Origin: Orobanche coerulescens
Lineage: Eukaryota; Streptophyta; Magnoliopsida; Lamiales; Orobanchaceae
Direction: 5' to 3'
DNA: 64,000 nt
NCBI GenBank assembly: GCA_033398695.1
Contig: CM065816.1
Span: 132,529,358-132,593,357 of the forward strand
Below, one piece after another: positions 49,082-61,110 of the stretch. Position 1 is the stretch's first letter; every line of letters starts with the position of its first letter. The translations under genes were made by a program, and so were the position numbers. Under the pieces are notes generated by a model. That model saw only the letters and a program-made list of their open reading frames with translations. It was not told the DNA's origin and ran no database searches.

Positions 49082-49442
49082 TGATGCAGGAGCATAATTA
49101 TAAATTTGGTCAAACCTTCTTACTCATGCACCTCCTCATGCATGTATCATTAAGTCAATTTATGCATCTTTTAATTCATGTATCTTTCCATGACTTTTGG
49201 TTGATACATGTATCTCCTCATTCATGAATGTATCTCTTCATCCTCTTTTAGCCTCCTATATAAAGGCTTGTAACGTAGTGAAAAGAGATCATCAAATTAT
49301 TGAAATAAAATCTATCTTTTATCTACTTCTTTGTGAAGTCTTTTTAACTCTTGCGAGAGTTCCATGGAATAAATTATCGCTTCTTCAAGAGTCGTTCTTA
49401 TTATTTCAAAACGCTAGTATTTATCCCTTTTATACTGCATCA
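49082..49442 (+). mobile_element. Solo LTR, 361 bp, with TSD
   Basis: Starts tgatgcagg, ends actgcatca (8 bp inverted ends), and is flanked by cttgg at 49077-49081 and 49443-49447. A TATA box cctatataaagg lies at 49255-49266. A truncated start of the same LTR (tgatgcagaagcataatt) is at 48981. Flanking DNA on both sides shares 'gtaatctatcaag..aacatgcataac'. Confidence 0.82.
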
Positions 49443-49489
49443 CTTGGTTACTTACGTAATCTATCAAGCTTAACATGCATAACACTCGT

Positions 49490-49749
49490 CGAGATATCGT
49501 ACGCTAGATGTTGGACATAGCGTACGCTAGGGATAATGTACTTGGCCAAAAACATAACTCACCACACCGCATCCAACAAACCAATAATATGAACGTCAAT
49601 TACGAATGCCAATTATGAATAGTTGACCCAAAATATCCCGATATAATAATCATTATATAAATCTAAATATAATACAAATATACACGCACCATACGCACAA
49701 TATTACAGTATAAAAATGAGAAATTATAGACGGATATTACGTACTCCTC
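49490..49749 (-). repeat. LTR remnant adjoining the Gypsy pol
   Basis: On the minus strand a purine tract AAGGGGAGGAG (49748-49758) follows the pol 3' end and is followed by TACGTAATATCCG, which resembles the start of the solo LTR at 50174 (TGTAATATCCG). 'agcgtacgctag' palindromes lie at about 49500-49532. It is likely the 5' part of the 3' LTR. Confidence 0.45.
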
Positions 49750-50173
49750 CCCTTAAAAGGAGTTTCATCCTCAAAACTGAGGGGTAAACAACTCGAGATA
49801 TCTCTCCCGCATGCTCTCCTCGGTCTCCCATGTAGCCTCCTCGACTCTGTGTCTCGACCACTGAATTTTCAGCAGGAGAATCGTCTTGTTTCTCAACCGT
49901 TTGATCCTCCTCTCAAGTATTCGTACAGGACTCTCATCGTACGAATGATCATCAGCTATCTCGATTCCTTCGAACCGAAGGATGTGGCTAGGATCAGCAA
50001 CATACTTCCTCAACTGGGAAACATGAAACACATTTTGAATCCGACTTAATGCTGTTGGCAACACCAAATGATAGGCCAGATTGCTTACTCGTTCTAAAAT
50101 ATTAAACGGTCCGATAGACCTTAGACTCAACTTGCCTCTCTTTCCCGAAATGGAAAACACCTCGGGTAGGAGA

Positions 50174-52519
50174 TGTAATATCCGGATAATTGTTGGGTAT
50201 TTTTATCTGTATTTGAACCTTGTAATACTCAACTTTGTGGTATCAATAATGGAAGTATGATTTTTCCGTATTCATATTCCAACATTCATGATCATATTGG
50301 GAAGAACTTGCAAATTCATGCATGCAACTACGTCATAACGTACGTTAACGGGTGAGCATAACGTATGTTAAGTGCTGCAGATAACATACGTTATGGGTGA
50401 TGTATAGCATACGTAACAGGCAGTCAAGCAGATCAGGTTGGTCGGCATATGGGCCAGCTGGGGATGGGGTCCAGATAAGATAAGATTCCTGCGTGAACCT
50501 GGACAACTTTTTGATAAATCAAGTCAATGAGGCATAACGTACGTTAAAGGAGTAAAATAGCATACGCTACATGGAGAGTATTACGTACATAAAGGTGATA
50601 GTTAACGTACGTTAAGGAGGTCAGAAAATGAGGCAGTAGCTAATGGCGAATGTTAACGTACGTAAGGAGTAAAACATAATGTACGTTAAGGTTATAGCGT
50701 ACGTAATACCTTGTGGCTAACATACGTAAAGATCAGGGTCTTATAAATAAGACATCACCCCCAATTCATTTCACAATCGTTCTTCTTCATTCCTTGGCCG
50801 ATTTCTGAAAGTCCAGCGAGCCTTCCCCCATATTATAATCCTTGTTTAGCCTTTCTACTTGGTGGTTGAAGTTGGGAAGCATCTTAGTTTGGTGTTCAAG
50901 CTCCGGGTGTTGAGTTCCGCCGAGTGTTTCACCATTCTCTTCCGAAATACGGTGTGTGGAGCTATCGCAGCCTATAGTTCGTATTCTTGTACTGCTTATG
51001 AACATGCTACTGGAGTTATTAAGATTTATTTGACAACTTAGAGAATCGTATACCATGCTTTAGGAGAATTGAGGGAATTTATACTAGGATTTTCATGGTT
51101 AAATGGAATTTGGGTTACGCTTTGATTTTGTTAAGCATCGGGATGGAGTCTACTGAATTCATAATATGCCTTTAACAATGGTTTTGAAACACTCTTTTGG
51201 GGAACGATTTGTTTCAGTTATCACAAGTGTTATATGAATTCAAGAAGATTAAGGTGGAGGGTGTTATTCAAGTATAGTTCATGATTTGTAGAATTTTCTC
51301 ATTAATCTTCATATTGTTGGATAGAACGTAGTGATTAGGTTGGTGTTAATGGTTTTGAACTTAAAACTTTGGCAAGAAGTATTGCTTGGACAAGAACGAA
51401 ACCGTGGAGATGAATTAAATTAGAACTCGATTAAAATGTGTTGAGTGACCGAACCAAGTATCAAAATTCATAATCAAGAATCGAAGTGTGAAAATATGAT
51501 GATTTGAATATCCTTGAATTCGTAGACGTCGACTTTTCATCTCCGTTATGGTCATTTGATTCGCATGAAGTATGTCATTAGTTCGGCCGAGCGTTCATCG
51601 AATAGTTGAACCGTGAACCGGCTAACTTAGAATGTAACTCGGCCGTAGTAGCATTAGATGTTTGAACGTTAGAATTGTTACGTATGTTGAGTTGTCGGTA
51701 TTTCCTTTTTGTAAGGTTCGAGGTTGCGAACTGTTGATCGAAGGAACGGCCCTTGAGTTATTGAAGTCGTTGGAGTGTTTATTCCTTGCCATCTTTCTAA
51801 GGCAAGTACTTTAATTACGTTTTATGTATTGATGTTATACATGTTGTCGTGCATATATATCATTGTTGTATGTCCACCTCGTGTTGGTCCGACGGGATCA
51901 TCTTAGGATCTATGCTAGCGTGCGCTGGATCATTGGACAGATTTTTCCACCTCATGTTGGTCCGATGGGGTCATCTTGGGATCTATGCAGTGAACGCTGG
52001 ATTATCGGAATTACCATGTGTATGTTGTATCATGTTGTGTATGGTATTGTGAGTCTTCTCGTAGTAGAGACTCATTGTTATTGTTGTCGTTGATGATGTT
52101 GTCATTATTCTTCGTGATATGTTGAATAATATATTATTGTATAATTATCGTACTTGTACTAGCATCGTTGTGCTAACCCCTTCGGGGGTGGACATTTATT
52201 TTATGTTCAGGATACAGGAGGACGGGGAAGCAACCACTTGAGCTACATGATGACGAGGGTGCGGAGTGATGTTATGGTCAGGATGGTTTGTCAGTTGCGT
52301 TTTGTTTTTAATAAAGTACTCGAGTACGCTGTCGTTTTGTTCTTCCTTTGAAATTTATATTCGGATGTTGGTCAATTTGTACTTTTCATACTCGTGATGT
52401 AATAATAAATTTTATAGTTGGTATTTAATAATGTTTTTTTTTTAAATTCTCAGCCTAGTAAATCCTGACTTCAAGGGTTTACGGCGCTGTAATAATCCTG
52501 AATATCTCGGGGTGTTACA
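50174..52519 (+). mobile_element. Solo LTR, 2346 bp, inserted in Gypsy integrase
   Basis: Begins tgtaatatccgg, ends cggggtgttaca, and is flanked by ggaga at 50169-50173 and 52520-52524. A TATA box (cttataaataag, 50742-50753) sets the + orientation. U3 carries ~13 ACGT-core palindromes (50337-50732). The long R-U5 (to 52519) has no frame of note; its 3' end matches 1-525. Confidence 0.87.
50337..50732. promoter_or_regulatory. ACGTACGTTA palindrome array in Gypsy LTR U3
   Basis: Copies of 'taacgtacgtta' and close variants (acgtatgtta, acatacgtta, gcatacgcta) lie near 50337, 50360, 50383, 50406, 50536, 50563, 50581, 50601, 50655, 50681, 50697 and 50721, just upstream of the TATA box at 50742. 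It is the same motif class as in the Copia LTR at 8431-8810. Confidence 0.6.
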
Positions 52520-55410
52520 GGAGACACCTAACTAGTACATGGTCACCAACCTCGAACTCAAGCGGTCATCGATGGTTATCTACATATGACTTCTACCGAC
52601 TCTAAGCCGTTAACAAACGACTCCTAATCAGAGCAATTTTTTCACCAGCCGCTAAAACAACATATCAGGTTCCATACCCAGAGACTTAGACAAGTCGTCC
52701 CAACATAATGGGGATCTACAACGATAGCCATACAATGCTTCATAAGGTGCCATCTTAATTAAAACATGCCAACTATTAATGTAGGTGAACTCCACCTAAG
52801 GTTGTTGGGCTTCCCAATTATCTTTCCAATCAAGAGCACAAGTTCTCAACATATCCTCCAGAGTCTGGGTAGTCCTCTCAGACTTACCATCGATTTGTGG
52901 ATGAAATACCATACTGAGATTTAATTGTGTACCCATTGCACGATGAACCACCTTTCAAAAATGTGACAGAACCGTCGTCACGATCTGACACAATATACTT
53001 GGGAGTTCCATGCAACCTTACGATCTCTCGAGTGAACAACTAGGCTGACCTTTCAAGACCTCACGTGTCTTTGATCTCCGAGAAGTGAGCTGATTTGGTC
53101 ATATAATCTACAATCACCCAAATCATATTCATACCTCGACGACTCGTCGACAAGTTTGTGATAAAATCCATCGATATGTCCTACCATTTCCATTTTGTAA
53201 TAGGGAGTGTTTCCAGCACACCCGCTGGTTGCTGACGTTCAATCTTAACTTGTTGACAGGTTAAACATCTTGAAACAAATTCTGCAACTTCTCGCTTCAT
53301 ATTGCCCCATCAGTAATATTGTTTTAAGTCCTTATACATCTTGTTACACCCCAGATGAAAAGAGTACGGGGTAGCATGGGCCTATCTCAGAATGGATTTT
53401 TTCAACTCTTCATTTGCCGGTACACATAACCGATCCTTGAAACGCACAAGTCCATCCTCGTGGACCACTAATCCAGGGGCTTTCCCCTGAGTTACTTCAT
53501 TTTGGATCCGCAATAAAAACGGGTCCGTAATCTGCTTTGATATGATAGTATCATCAAGGGAATATAAAATCTCAAGTGTACAAAGTTTCCCTTGTACATA
53601 TTATAGCCAGACCTCAATCCCCCGTCTCACAAATTCTAGTTGTAGTTCCTTATGAACTATCAAACGAGTAAGCATTTGCTCCATTAATGTCTTAAGGCTC
53701 AAGGCATCGGCAACCACGTTCGTCTTTCTTGGGTGGTATAAGATCTCGATATCATAATCTCTGATCAAATCTAACCACCTCCTCTGTCTCATGTTCAACT
53801 CCTTCTGAGTAAAAATGTATTTCAGACTCTTGTGGTCAGTAAAAATCTGACAGGTGACTCCAAACAAGTAATGGCGCCAGATTTTCAAAGCAATTACCAC
53901 AGCTGCTAACTCCAGATCGTGGGTCAGGTAATTGAACTCATAAGGTTGTAATTGCCTCGATGCATAGGCAATCATCTTCCCACTCTGCATCAACACACAT
54001 CCAAGACCCTGTTTTGATGCATCACTATACACAACGAATCCCTTGGTTCCTTGTGGTAATACCAAAACTGGTGCTAATATTAATCGAATATTTAGCTCAC
54101 CAAATCCATGTTGACACGCCTCTGACCAGGTGTGTTTCTTATCCTTCCTCAACAGATTGGTCAACAGCTGAGCGATCTTGGAGAATTCTTCCACAAATCG
54201 TCTGTTATAACCCGTTAGTCCAAGGAAGCTACAGACTTCCTTCACGTTCTTTGGAGGTATCTAATCTCGGATAGACTCCGTATTTTATGGTCCACATTAA
54301 CCCCATCAGCTGATATCACATGCCCCAGAAAAGTCATCTCACACATCCAGAACTCACATTTGGAAAATTTTCCATAAAGTTGTTCTCGCCTCAGCACATC
54401 GAGAACCTTACGAAGATGACACTCATGTTCCTCATGGTCATGAGAGTAAATCAAAATGTCGTAGATGAAGATAACCACAAAACAATCCAGATAGTCAATG
54501 AACACTTAGTTCATTAATTCCATAAATACCGCTGGTGCGTTGGTCAGTCCAAATGGCATTACGACGAACTCGTAGTGCTCATAACGGGCACGGAAGTCCA
54601 TCTTAGAAATCTCATACTCTCAGATCCTCAACTGATGATAACCAGATCTCAGATTGATCTTAGAGAACTTAATTTCACCCTGAAGTTGATCCAATAAATC
54701 ATCGATACTATGCAAGGGATATTTGTTCTTGATTGTTACCCTGTACAGCTCACAGTAATCAATACATTAGAAGCAAAGATCTATCCTCTTTCCATACAAA
54801 TAGCACTGGTGCTCCCCAAGGGGACGCACTAGGTCGAATATAACCCTTCTCGCTCAAATCCTCCAGCTGATTCTTCGGCTCCTGCATCGCAGTCGGATCT
54901 ATACGATACGGGGCTTTTGATAACGCGACGTACCTGGCTCTAAATCAATGGTAAACTCTACCTCTCGCTCTTGAGGTAAACCCGGCAATTCATTCAGAAA
55001 AATATATGGGTAATTTCAACCACCTGAATATCGTTCAATTCAACATCTCGCTCCTCTATCTTGGTCATGTAGCACCAACAACCAACACATCTCTGATTAA
55101 GCAGTTTCATTACTTTTATTGCGCTGATGATTTTCCCGGAACGACTGGGATTGTTATCACCCTAAAAAACACATTCAAAACCATCATCAAAAGTGATAGT
55201 CACCATCCACTTATGGACGCTTAGTACGTCATCATGACGATCCATCCAATCGATACCCAAGATTACATCATCTTTAGGTAAATTAACCACAATCAAATCT
55301 GACAACCACTCACGATCGTTCATTTGAATAGGACAGTTCTGAACTTCACGATTCCCAATAATTCTTCTACCATCAGGGAGACCAATCACATAAGGCCCGC
55401 ACTCGGAAAC

Positions 55411-57075
55411 ATTATCTTAGATGTAATCGGCTCAAGCAAGATGCAGATATAAATGAATGCAAAGCTTAGAAGATAATAGTGCAAAATCTTCAACCCTTTA
55501 TGGAGGAATTTAGTGGTTCTTCAGGAACTGTCAATAAATTTGGCACTACCTTTTTTTTCTCACACGGAATGTATAATTTATTTTTAAAGATATCATCCAC
55601 ATTTACATTTTGATGTGACAATAAATTATGACCACTATAAGCCAAGAATTTGAATGATGTAAATATCTTCAGGATATTTGACCTTTTTATCACTAATTAT
55701 ATAACAACGATCACTAAAACCATACTTCAGGTATGACATCATATCTCATATTTATAAACACTCATAATATATCATAAGACATAATAAATATTAAACTACA
55801 CAATAAATAAAATTAGATATTTGACATATAATCTTAAAATTATTATTTTCGTGTCATTATCATTAACAGTTGATAATATACACTTCAAGGGATTAAATCT
55901 ATTAGCAATTATCCTCTACAAGGATAAACTCTAAAATTTATCTACTTCAAGAGATAATTTCTACATATTATTAGTATTTGAGCCATGTAATGTTGAATTT
56001 TATAATTTAATATTATACACTTCTGGGAACAACTATCAGTAAATGTGATAGAAATATTCAACCACTCATTGATCTTGCTACCATTGGAGCATAATAGAAT
56101 TATGATTGTGGAGTATATCATATCTTATACGATCTCGATTGAGAATATTCTCAATCATATTCATATTTTTTATTTGAGATATAAGTTATATTTTCCTTCA
56201 GGGATAATATTATGCTATATATCACTCTTACATTAAAATATATGCTACACCAAGAACATGATGATTTAATTATGCTATTATATTTATAAGTAACAAATTA
56301 ATATTCTTCAGGAATATTTTATTATCAAGTTATGTATAAATAATTTTTTTTCATTTAGAATAGTAATATTATTTAAGAATGTTATAATTGATTGTGCTAC
56401 TTCGGGAGCAATAATTTTAAGAGATATAATTGAATATACAAAGAAAAATAAAATAGCACGAAACTTAAGCAAGACTCGAAATAACTAAATTAGAATAATT
56501 GCTTCTTTAAAAGCATTTAAAATATTCTCCAGAAATATTATTTTGTATTTTTCATTAAGAATTTACACGAGATAACATTGTGTTTCTTCAAGAACTACAA
56601 CGAATCTTTTATCTTAATAATCTTCTGGATGATGAAGTATTATTGAATCATGTTTCTCCCAAAAATAAAGAGAAATATGATTTGATAATAGATTTCTAGG
56701 TCATCATAAATATTATTTACATATGATGCACATAGAAACATAAAATTTAATAACTAAGGAATATATATTTTTCCTCAAGAAGGAAATTTTTGAAGGAATA
56801 ATATTCCGTTCACCGATGTAAAAAAAGGAGTCCTTGTGTTTGGACCTTATTTATTCAACAATACTTTTCAGAATTCGATCTCCACCATTGAATTTGTAGA
56901 TCTGTTTGTAATAATATACTGTAAAAAATCTCATGCTAATCACGGTTAATGAAGTAGAAAATGCAATTTTCACGCGACCTCACAGTGCAGTAAATCTGCT
57001 CGTGCTTTTTTTTTTTGCGAATTTCAAAAATCGGAGAAAAGAAAATTATACTGCTAGAGTATCATGCTCATAACG
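55411..57075 (-). other. AT-rich leader of a minus-strand LTR element
   Basis: No gene is recognised. Short motifs such as 'cttcaggaatatt', 'cttcaagagata' and 'cttcgggagcaata' recur at irregular spacing. Position and orientation suggest the untranslated leader of the element whose LTR is 57076-57236. It meets the truncated Gypsy pol near 55410-55430. Confidence 0.4.
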
Positions 57076-57236
57076 TGTTATAAACTTGAGAGAAAAAGAG
57101 AGAGATAAAGAAGTAGAAAAATAATTTTGTATATTATTATGAGGACTTCAGGCCTCTATTTATAGGGAGAATACAGAGGTAGGGTTAGGATTTCACATGT
57201 ACAAGATAAGTATCAACATGATATCTATCTATAACA
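57076..57236 (-). repeat. LTR facing left
   Basis: 161 bp; minus strand TGTTATAGATAG...AAGTTTATAACA. A TATA box CCTATAAATAGAGGCC lies at about 57152-57167. The primer-site-like CGTTATGAGCATG follows, close to the CGTTATCAGCACG-type site of Copia family A. Confidence 0.65.
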
Positions 57237-57255
57237 ATATATATATATATAGTAG

Positions 57256-57495
57256 TATTCTGGGATATCCTTCTCTTATTGGTGTCTTGCCAAATACTGA
57301 TTGTAGGAAGATAAATAGATGGAAGGTTCTAGATCCTTCTAGAGGTAGTAGGATCCTATTAGATGTTTCAATATCTAGGAATCCTATATATGGAAGGACT
57401 CTCATAGTAATGCCTATATAAAGCTCACCTCTATCAGTGTTATGAATACAATTGATTAACTCATATTTACAGCTTTCTTACTTTCTCCTGAAACC
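57256..57495 (+). repeat. 5' LTR of Copia copy 3
   Basis: Diverged from the other family A LTRs (TATTCTGGGATATCC at the start). TATA box cctatataaag at 57412-57422. Followed by cgttatcagcatg. Confidence 0.75.
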
Positions 57496-57745
57496 CGTTA
57501 TCAGCATGTAGCTCTAGAAATTTTTACAAATTCCAAAAAAAAATGAAGAAAAAATTGGCCCTTAACCCTAGCCGGACCCATGCCGCACACCAACCAACTC
57601 ACCGGACCACTGTCAGACCACTATTGGACCCCTGCCGGACCTCTACCGCCAACCAAGAACTGGATATCAATCTCGAACTGGACTTTGGTGGCAATCCACC
57701 GGACCTCTATCGGACCTCCATCGGACCTCCGCCGGACCACTGCCG

Positions 57746-59238
57746 TGTTAGGGTTGTATACATCAAAGCATACTTTATGCTTGTATTACCTAATTTCCCG
57801 GTCTTTATATATGAGAATATTTAATTCATTTATCACATGTTTTGCATATTTATTCACGCTATGGTTATGCAAATGTAGTCTAAATTACTTTATATTGTAG
57901 ATAATGTAGTGTGTCGAGTCAAACAGAAGATCACATTATCGGTTCCTTATACAGTAATAATTAGTTCACAACCTATATAACATTAGACCGTTATGTGAGA
58001 GGTTGTAATATATGCTTTAGATTGGTTGGTCTTGACCATTAGCACATATTAGTGTATTCAGTATACGTTGAACATGATCGAGGTGAGATAGATTCTTCTG
58101 TACTGACTATAAGAAGAACGTACATCTCGGATAATTATTATTTCTTAATTCTAGTGATTAATATTTAATTATATATATATATATATTTAATATTTATTGC
58201 TTTGATTTATCATGGGTGAGAGCCACAATGATTGACTCAATATGCTCGATATTTTGGGCAATATTATTGTTTATATGATAATTAATATTATAGCTAGAAA
58301 TCGTGTCCCGACCAGTCGGGTTGATCATGTCCCTTGAGGCACTCAAAAGGATTATTATATTAAATCGTGAAGGTGGAATTAATTTTCCGATATAATAATA
58401 AAAGTCGAGTGGTATACTCGTGTATAACACATTAATTAATTGAAAGCTGTCAGTAGCTTAAATTAATTAATGGACATGGAATATCTTAAACACGGGAAAT
58501 AATTAATTAAAAAAGGAGCCCGATTTCGTAATTTGGGATTTTGGTAGGAAGTGCAGTATCAACCTTTTAGTGGACTAAGTTGATATTAATTGAGTCTTCA
58601 TATTAGGAAGAGTCCTAATATTGGAAAGAAGAGATCTATTGGGATTCCTTACCTTATCCTCCTTAAGGTCCCTAGAGTAGTCCAAAATACCTATAAAAGG
58701 AGTACATGGGGTGGCCGATTTTCATACTTCCAAGTGACCAAGAAATCGATTTTTTGCTTGTGTGTTTAATTGTGTATCTTGACTTGTGTCTTGGATTTCA
58801 TAATTTAGTTAACACAATATTTTTCTAAAAATACTAAAATATTCAAGAAAAATAGAGAGAACAAAATCGTGAGTTTCTTGGGAAAAGTTTCGGCCGATCC
58901 ATATTGCTCTCCGAGTAGTCCGGTAGATTGTTACCCACACGACATACGGATAAAAGAAGGTTATACTCTAGAAGACTTTGAGGTAGAAATACAAGTAGAT
59001 CAAGGAAGAATACAAGGAGGTGTTCGATCGATCCAAAAGGGAATTTTCTACCACTTCGTTTCAATGGTATTAATTACTGACTCCCATGCGTAAATATATT
59101 TATTTGATTGTTTATTAATCTGTTTAGTTAATTAATTGACAAGCCTAAATAGATCCGGTTTTTATGTTGGTTAGTTTATAAAACCTTTTATAAAAATATT
59201 TTCACCAACTAGCTTCCGCTGCGTTTTATATTCCAACC
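57746..59238 (+). mobile_element. Solo LTR in the leader of copy 3
   Basis: 1493 bp from 'tgttagggttgtatac' to '..ttatattccaacc', flanked by tgccg (57741-57745, 59239-59243). A TATA box cctataaaagg lies near 58690. The end 'agcttccgctgcg' resembles SIRE-type Copia LTR ends. No internal region is present. The last bases are CC where CA is expected, so the border could shift by one. Confidence 0.65.
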
Positions 59239-59243
59239 TGCCG

Positions 59244-59990
59244 GACCTCTACCGCACACCAACCACCCCTGTCGGATCCTTGCCGGACCTCTACCGCACA
59301 CTAACAACCCCTACCGGACCTTCGATCAACCTTGATCGACCACTGCCGCATCCTGCCGCACGCCTCCGCGTCCAGTCTGCCCAGACCCCTGCCGCACTCT
59401 GTCGCGATCGACCGTGATTGATCCTGATTGGTGACAACCGCAGCAATCTGACCCAGCCCTGACCGGCCCGCTCGAAAAATCCGCCCTTGCCGGCCAGATC
59501 CCGTTCGGTGCCTGCTGATCCAGCCTAGCCGACGGCCATAGCCCGCCCATACTGACCAGATCTCACTTTGTGCCTACCGATCCAGCCTAGACGCGACCAC
59601 AGCCCGGCCGTGCCGACCAGATCCCATTCGGCGCCTGCCGATCCAGCCTATCCGCGACCACAGTCCACCGTGCCATGCATCTGTCCCGATCCAACCCAGC
59701 CGTGATCGACCCTGATCGACCACTGCCGAACCTTGCCTGCCGATCCAACCCAACCGCGATCCGTCCAGCTCCAGCCCAGCCGCCTGCTGCCGAAAGTCGT
59801 GACCCGATCCATCCCAGTCGGTCCGACCCGGTTCAAAGTCTCAGTCCAAATACCCGCACATCGATTTAATTTACTTTCTGAAACCACCAAAATTGATCCA
59901 CCGGTTTCACGTCGTCGCATCGAGTACCAATCGGTAGATCGACGCACACCACCAATTGCTCCATATCACATGTCTAATTTTATAATCGAG
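59244..59990 (+). other. Copia copy 3 leader with leader ORF
   Basis: C-rich leader made of 'gaccctgatcgaccactgcc'-like repeats (59270-59850), different in detail from the CCG-rich leader of copy 2. ATG 59970 opens MSNFIIE, ending at GAG|GTAATT (59990/59991). Confidence 0.55.
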
Positions 59991-60373
59991 GTAATTATCT
60001 AAACTTGTCCATATTTCAATTCTCTCTTTTTGGGATTTTTTAGGACATAGGTTATTGGGTTCTTTATCCCCCACACTATTTTGCGGTAGATGAGACCGCG
60101 AGAGAAGTCGGTATCTCTACGTGTCGAAGAAAAATGTGGGACGGTCCTGGGGGAGTCACGGAATTGTTGAAAGTTGATACTTGTGGTTGTTGCATACAAC
60201 ACGTATCTGGGTGCGATTTGATATTGCCATTTTTGTCTACTTTACTAACAACAATTAAAGGAAGTACATCGAGTAACAGTTATGTTACAAGCTTTTAAAA
60301 GTATCGGTTGTGACCGTTTATATTATCACTGAAAATCCAAAAAGACTAACTTCCTCTTGTTTATATCTTGTAG

Positions 60374-61110
60374 ATGGAAAAGCTCTAATATTCACCCAGA
60401 GTTTGAAATCCTTGACCATGCTGGTAAGTAGTACCATAGGTGGGTCTCAGACGTTCATTTGGCGTTCGTCGGTAAGAGATTTACTACCACCTTCTTTCCC
60501 TCTAATGATCCTACCGCTCAAGAACCGAGCGAGGAAACCAAGGTTAATGCACTGATGTACTTGTGTAGACATATACAACCGTTGTTGAAAAAGTATTACA
60601 TGAATTTGCAAACCCCCAAAGAACTATGGGATACACTCGAACAACGTTTTAATATTGTGCATGATCAGCGCTTCCCCAAATTGCAACTTCAGTGGGAGAA
60701 AATCCGGTTTTTGGAATATGCAAATGTGGAGGCCCATAATCAAGTCGTCCTCGATGTTCACGCCGATCTTGGTTTTTTTGGTGTCAAGAAGTCTGAGCAA
60801 GACTTGATCGAGAAGACTCTTAACACATTTACCGTGGGAGCAAGTGTGATTGCTCATCAGTTGCGTGTTGCCTATGAGGAAGGGAGAATTAAAAGTTTTA
60901 GTGATTTTATCTCCCACCTCTCGAAAAAAGGCACCATGAGATCATTCTCAGCAGCAATGCACGTTCAGCTGGTACGAAGCCGATTCTGGAAGTGAATCAG
61001 GATATCCACAGGAAGGCACCACGACAAAATAGAAAAGGCAATGCTGCTCAGTTTTTGCAAGCAACATGGGTGTATGACTCGAGCAAGCGAGGGAAAAGAG
61101 AAGGTCGTTT
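60374..61110 (+). pseudogene. Copia gag, truncated (copy 3)
   Basis: ATG 60374 abuts TTGTAG. A frameshift near the start is followed by a long readable frame (60459-60995): [60 protein letters not shown]. Another frameshift falls near 60930, then [20 protein letters not shown]. It is cut at 61110, before the zinc knuckle, by the LTR that starts at 61111. Confidence 0.82.

Larger units (their letters stand above)
49771..55410 (-). pseudogene. Ty3/Gypsy chromovirus pol, decayed and split
   Basis: The minus-strand order is protease (55389-55162, VILGIDWMDRHD), RT (about 54960-54242), RNase H (54245-53601), integrase (about 53345-52525) and, past the solo LTR, the integrase GPF end and chromodomain (50168-49771). 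RT has [13 protein letters not shown], where the family has F-x-DD, so the first catalytic Asp is Tyr. RNase H shows [17 protein letters not shown] and [20 protein letters not shown]. Integrase shows CQQVKIERQQPAG and IWVIVDYMTKSAHF. The last part has KRGKLSLRSIGPFNILERV and WSRHRVEEATWETEESMRE (chromodomain). Many stops and frameshifts occur, and gag is missing. It is probably of the Tekay/Del-type clade (inference). Confidence 0.85.
57256..61110 (+). mobile_element. Copia family A copy 3, interrupted twice
   Basis: 5' LTR (57256-57495), leader, predicted leader intron (59991-60373) and gag (60374-61110) are collinear with the copy at 21756. A solo LTR (57746-59238) splits the leader. A large LTR element starting at 61111 cuts gag within the Arg/Lys-rich region. 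The distal part is outside the window. Confidence 0.85.

Noticed and set aside
52520..53600. Independent gene between the solo LTR and RNase H
   Set aside because: Minus-strand reading gives Gypsy integrase motifs in several frames with stops. It is part of the decayed pol.
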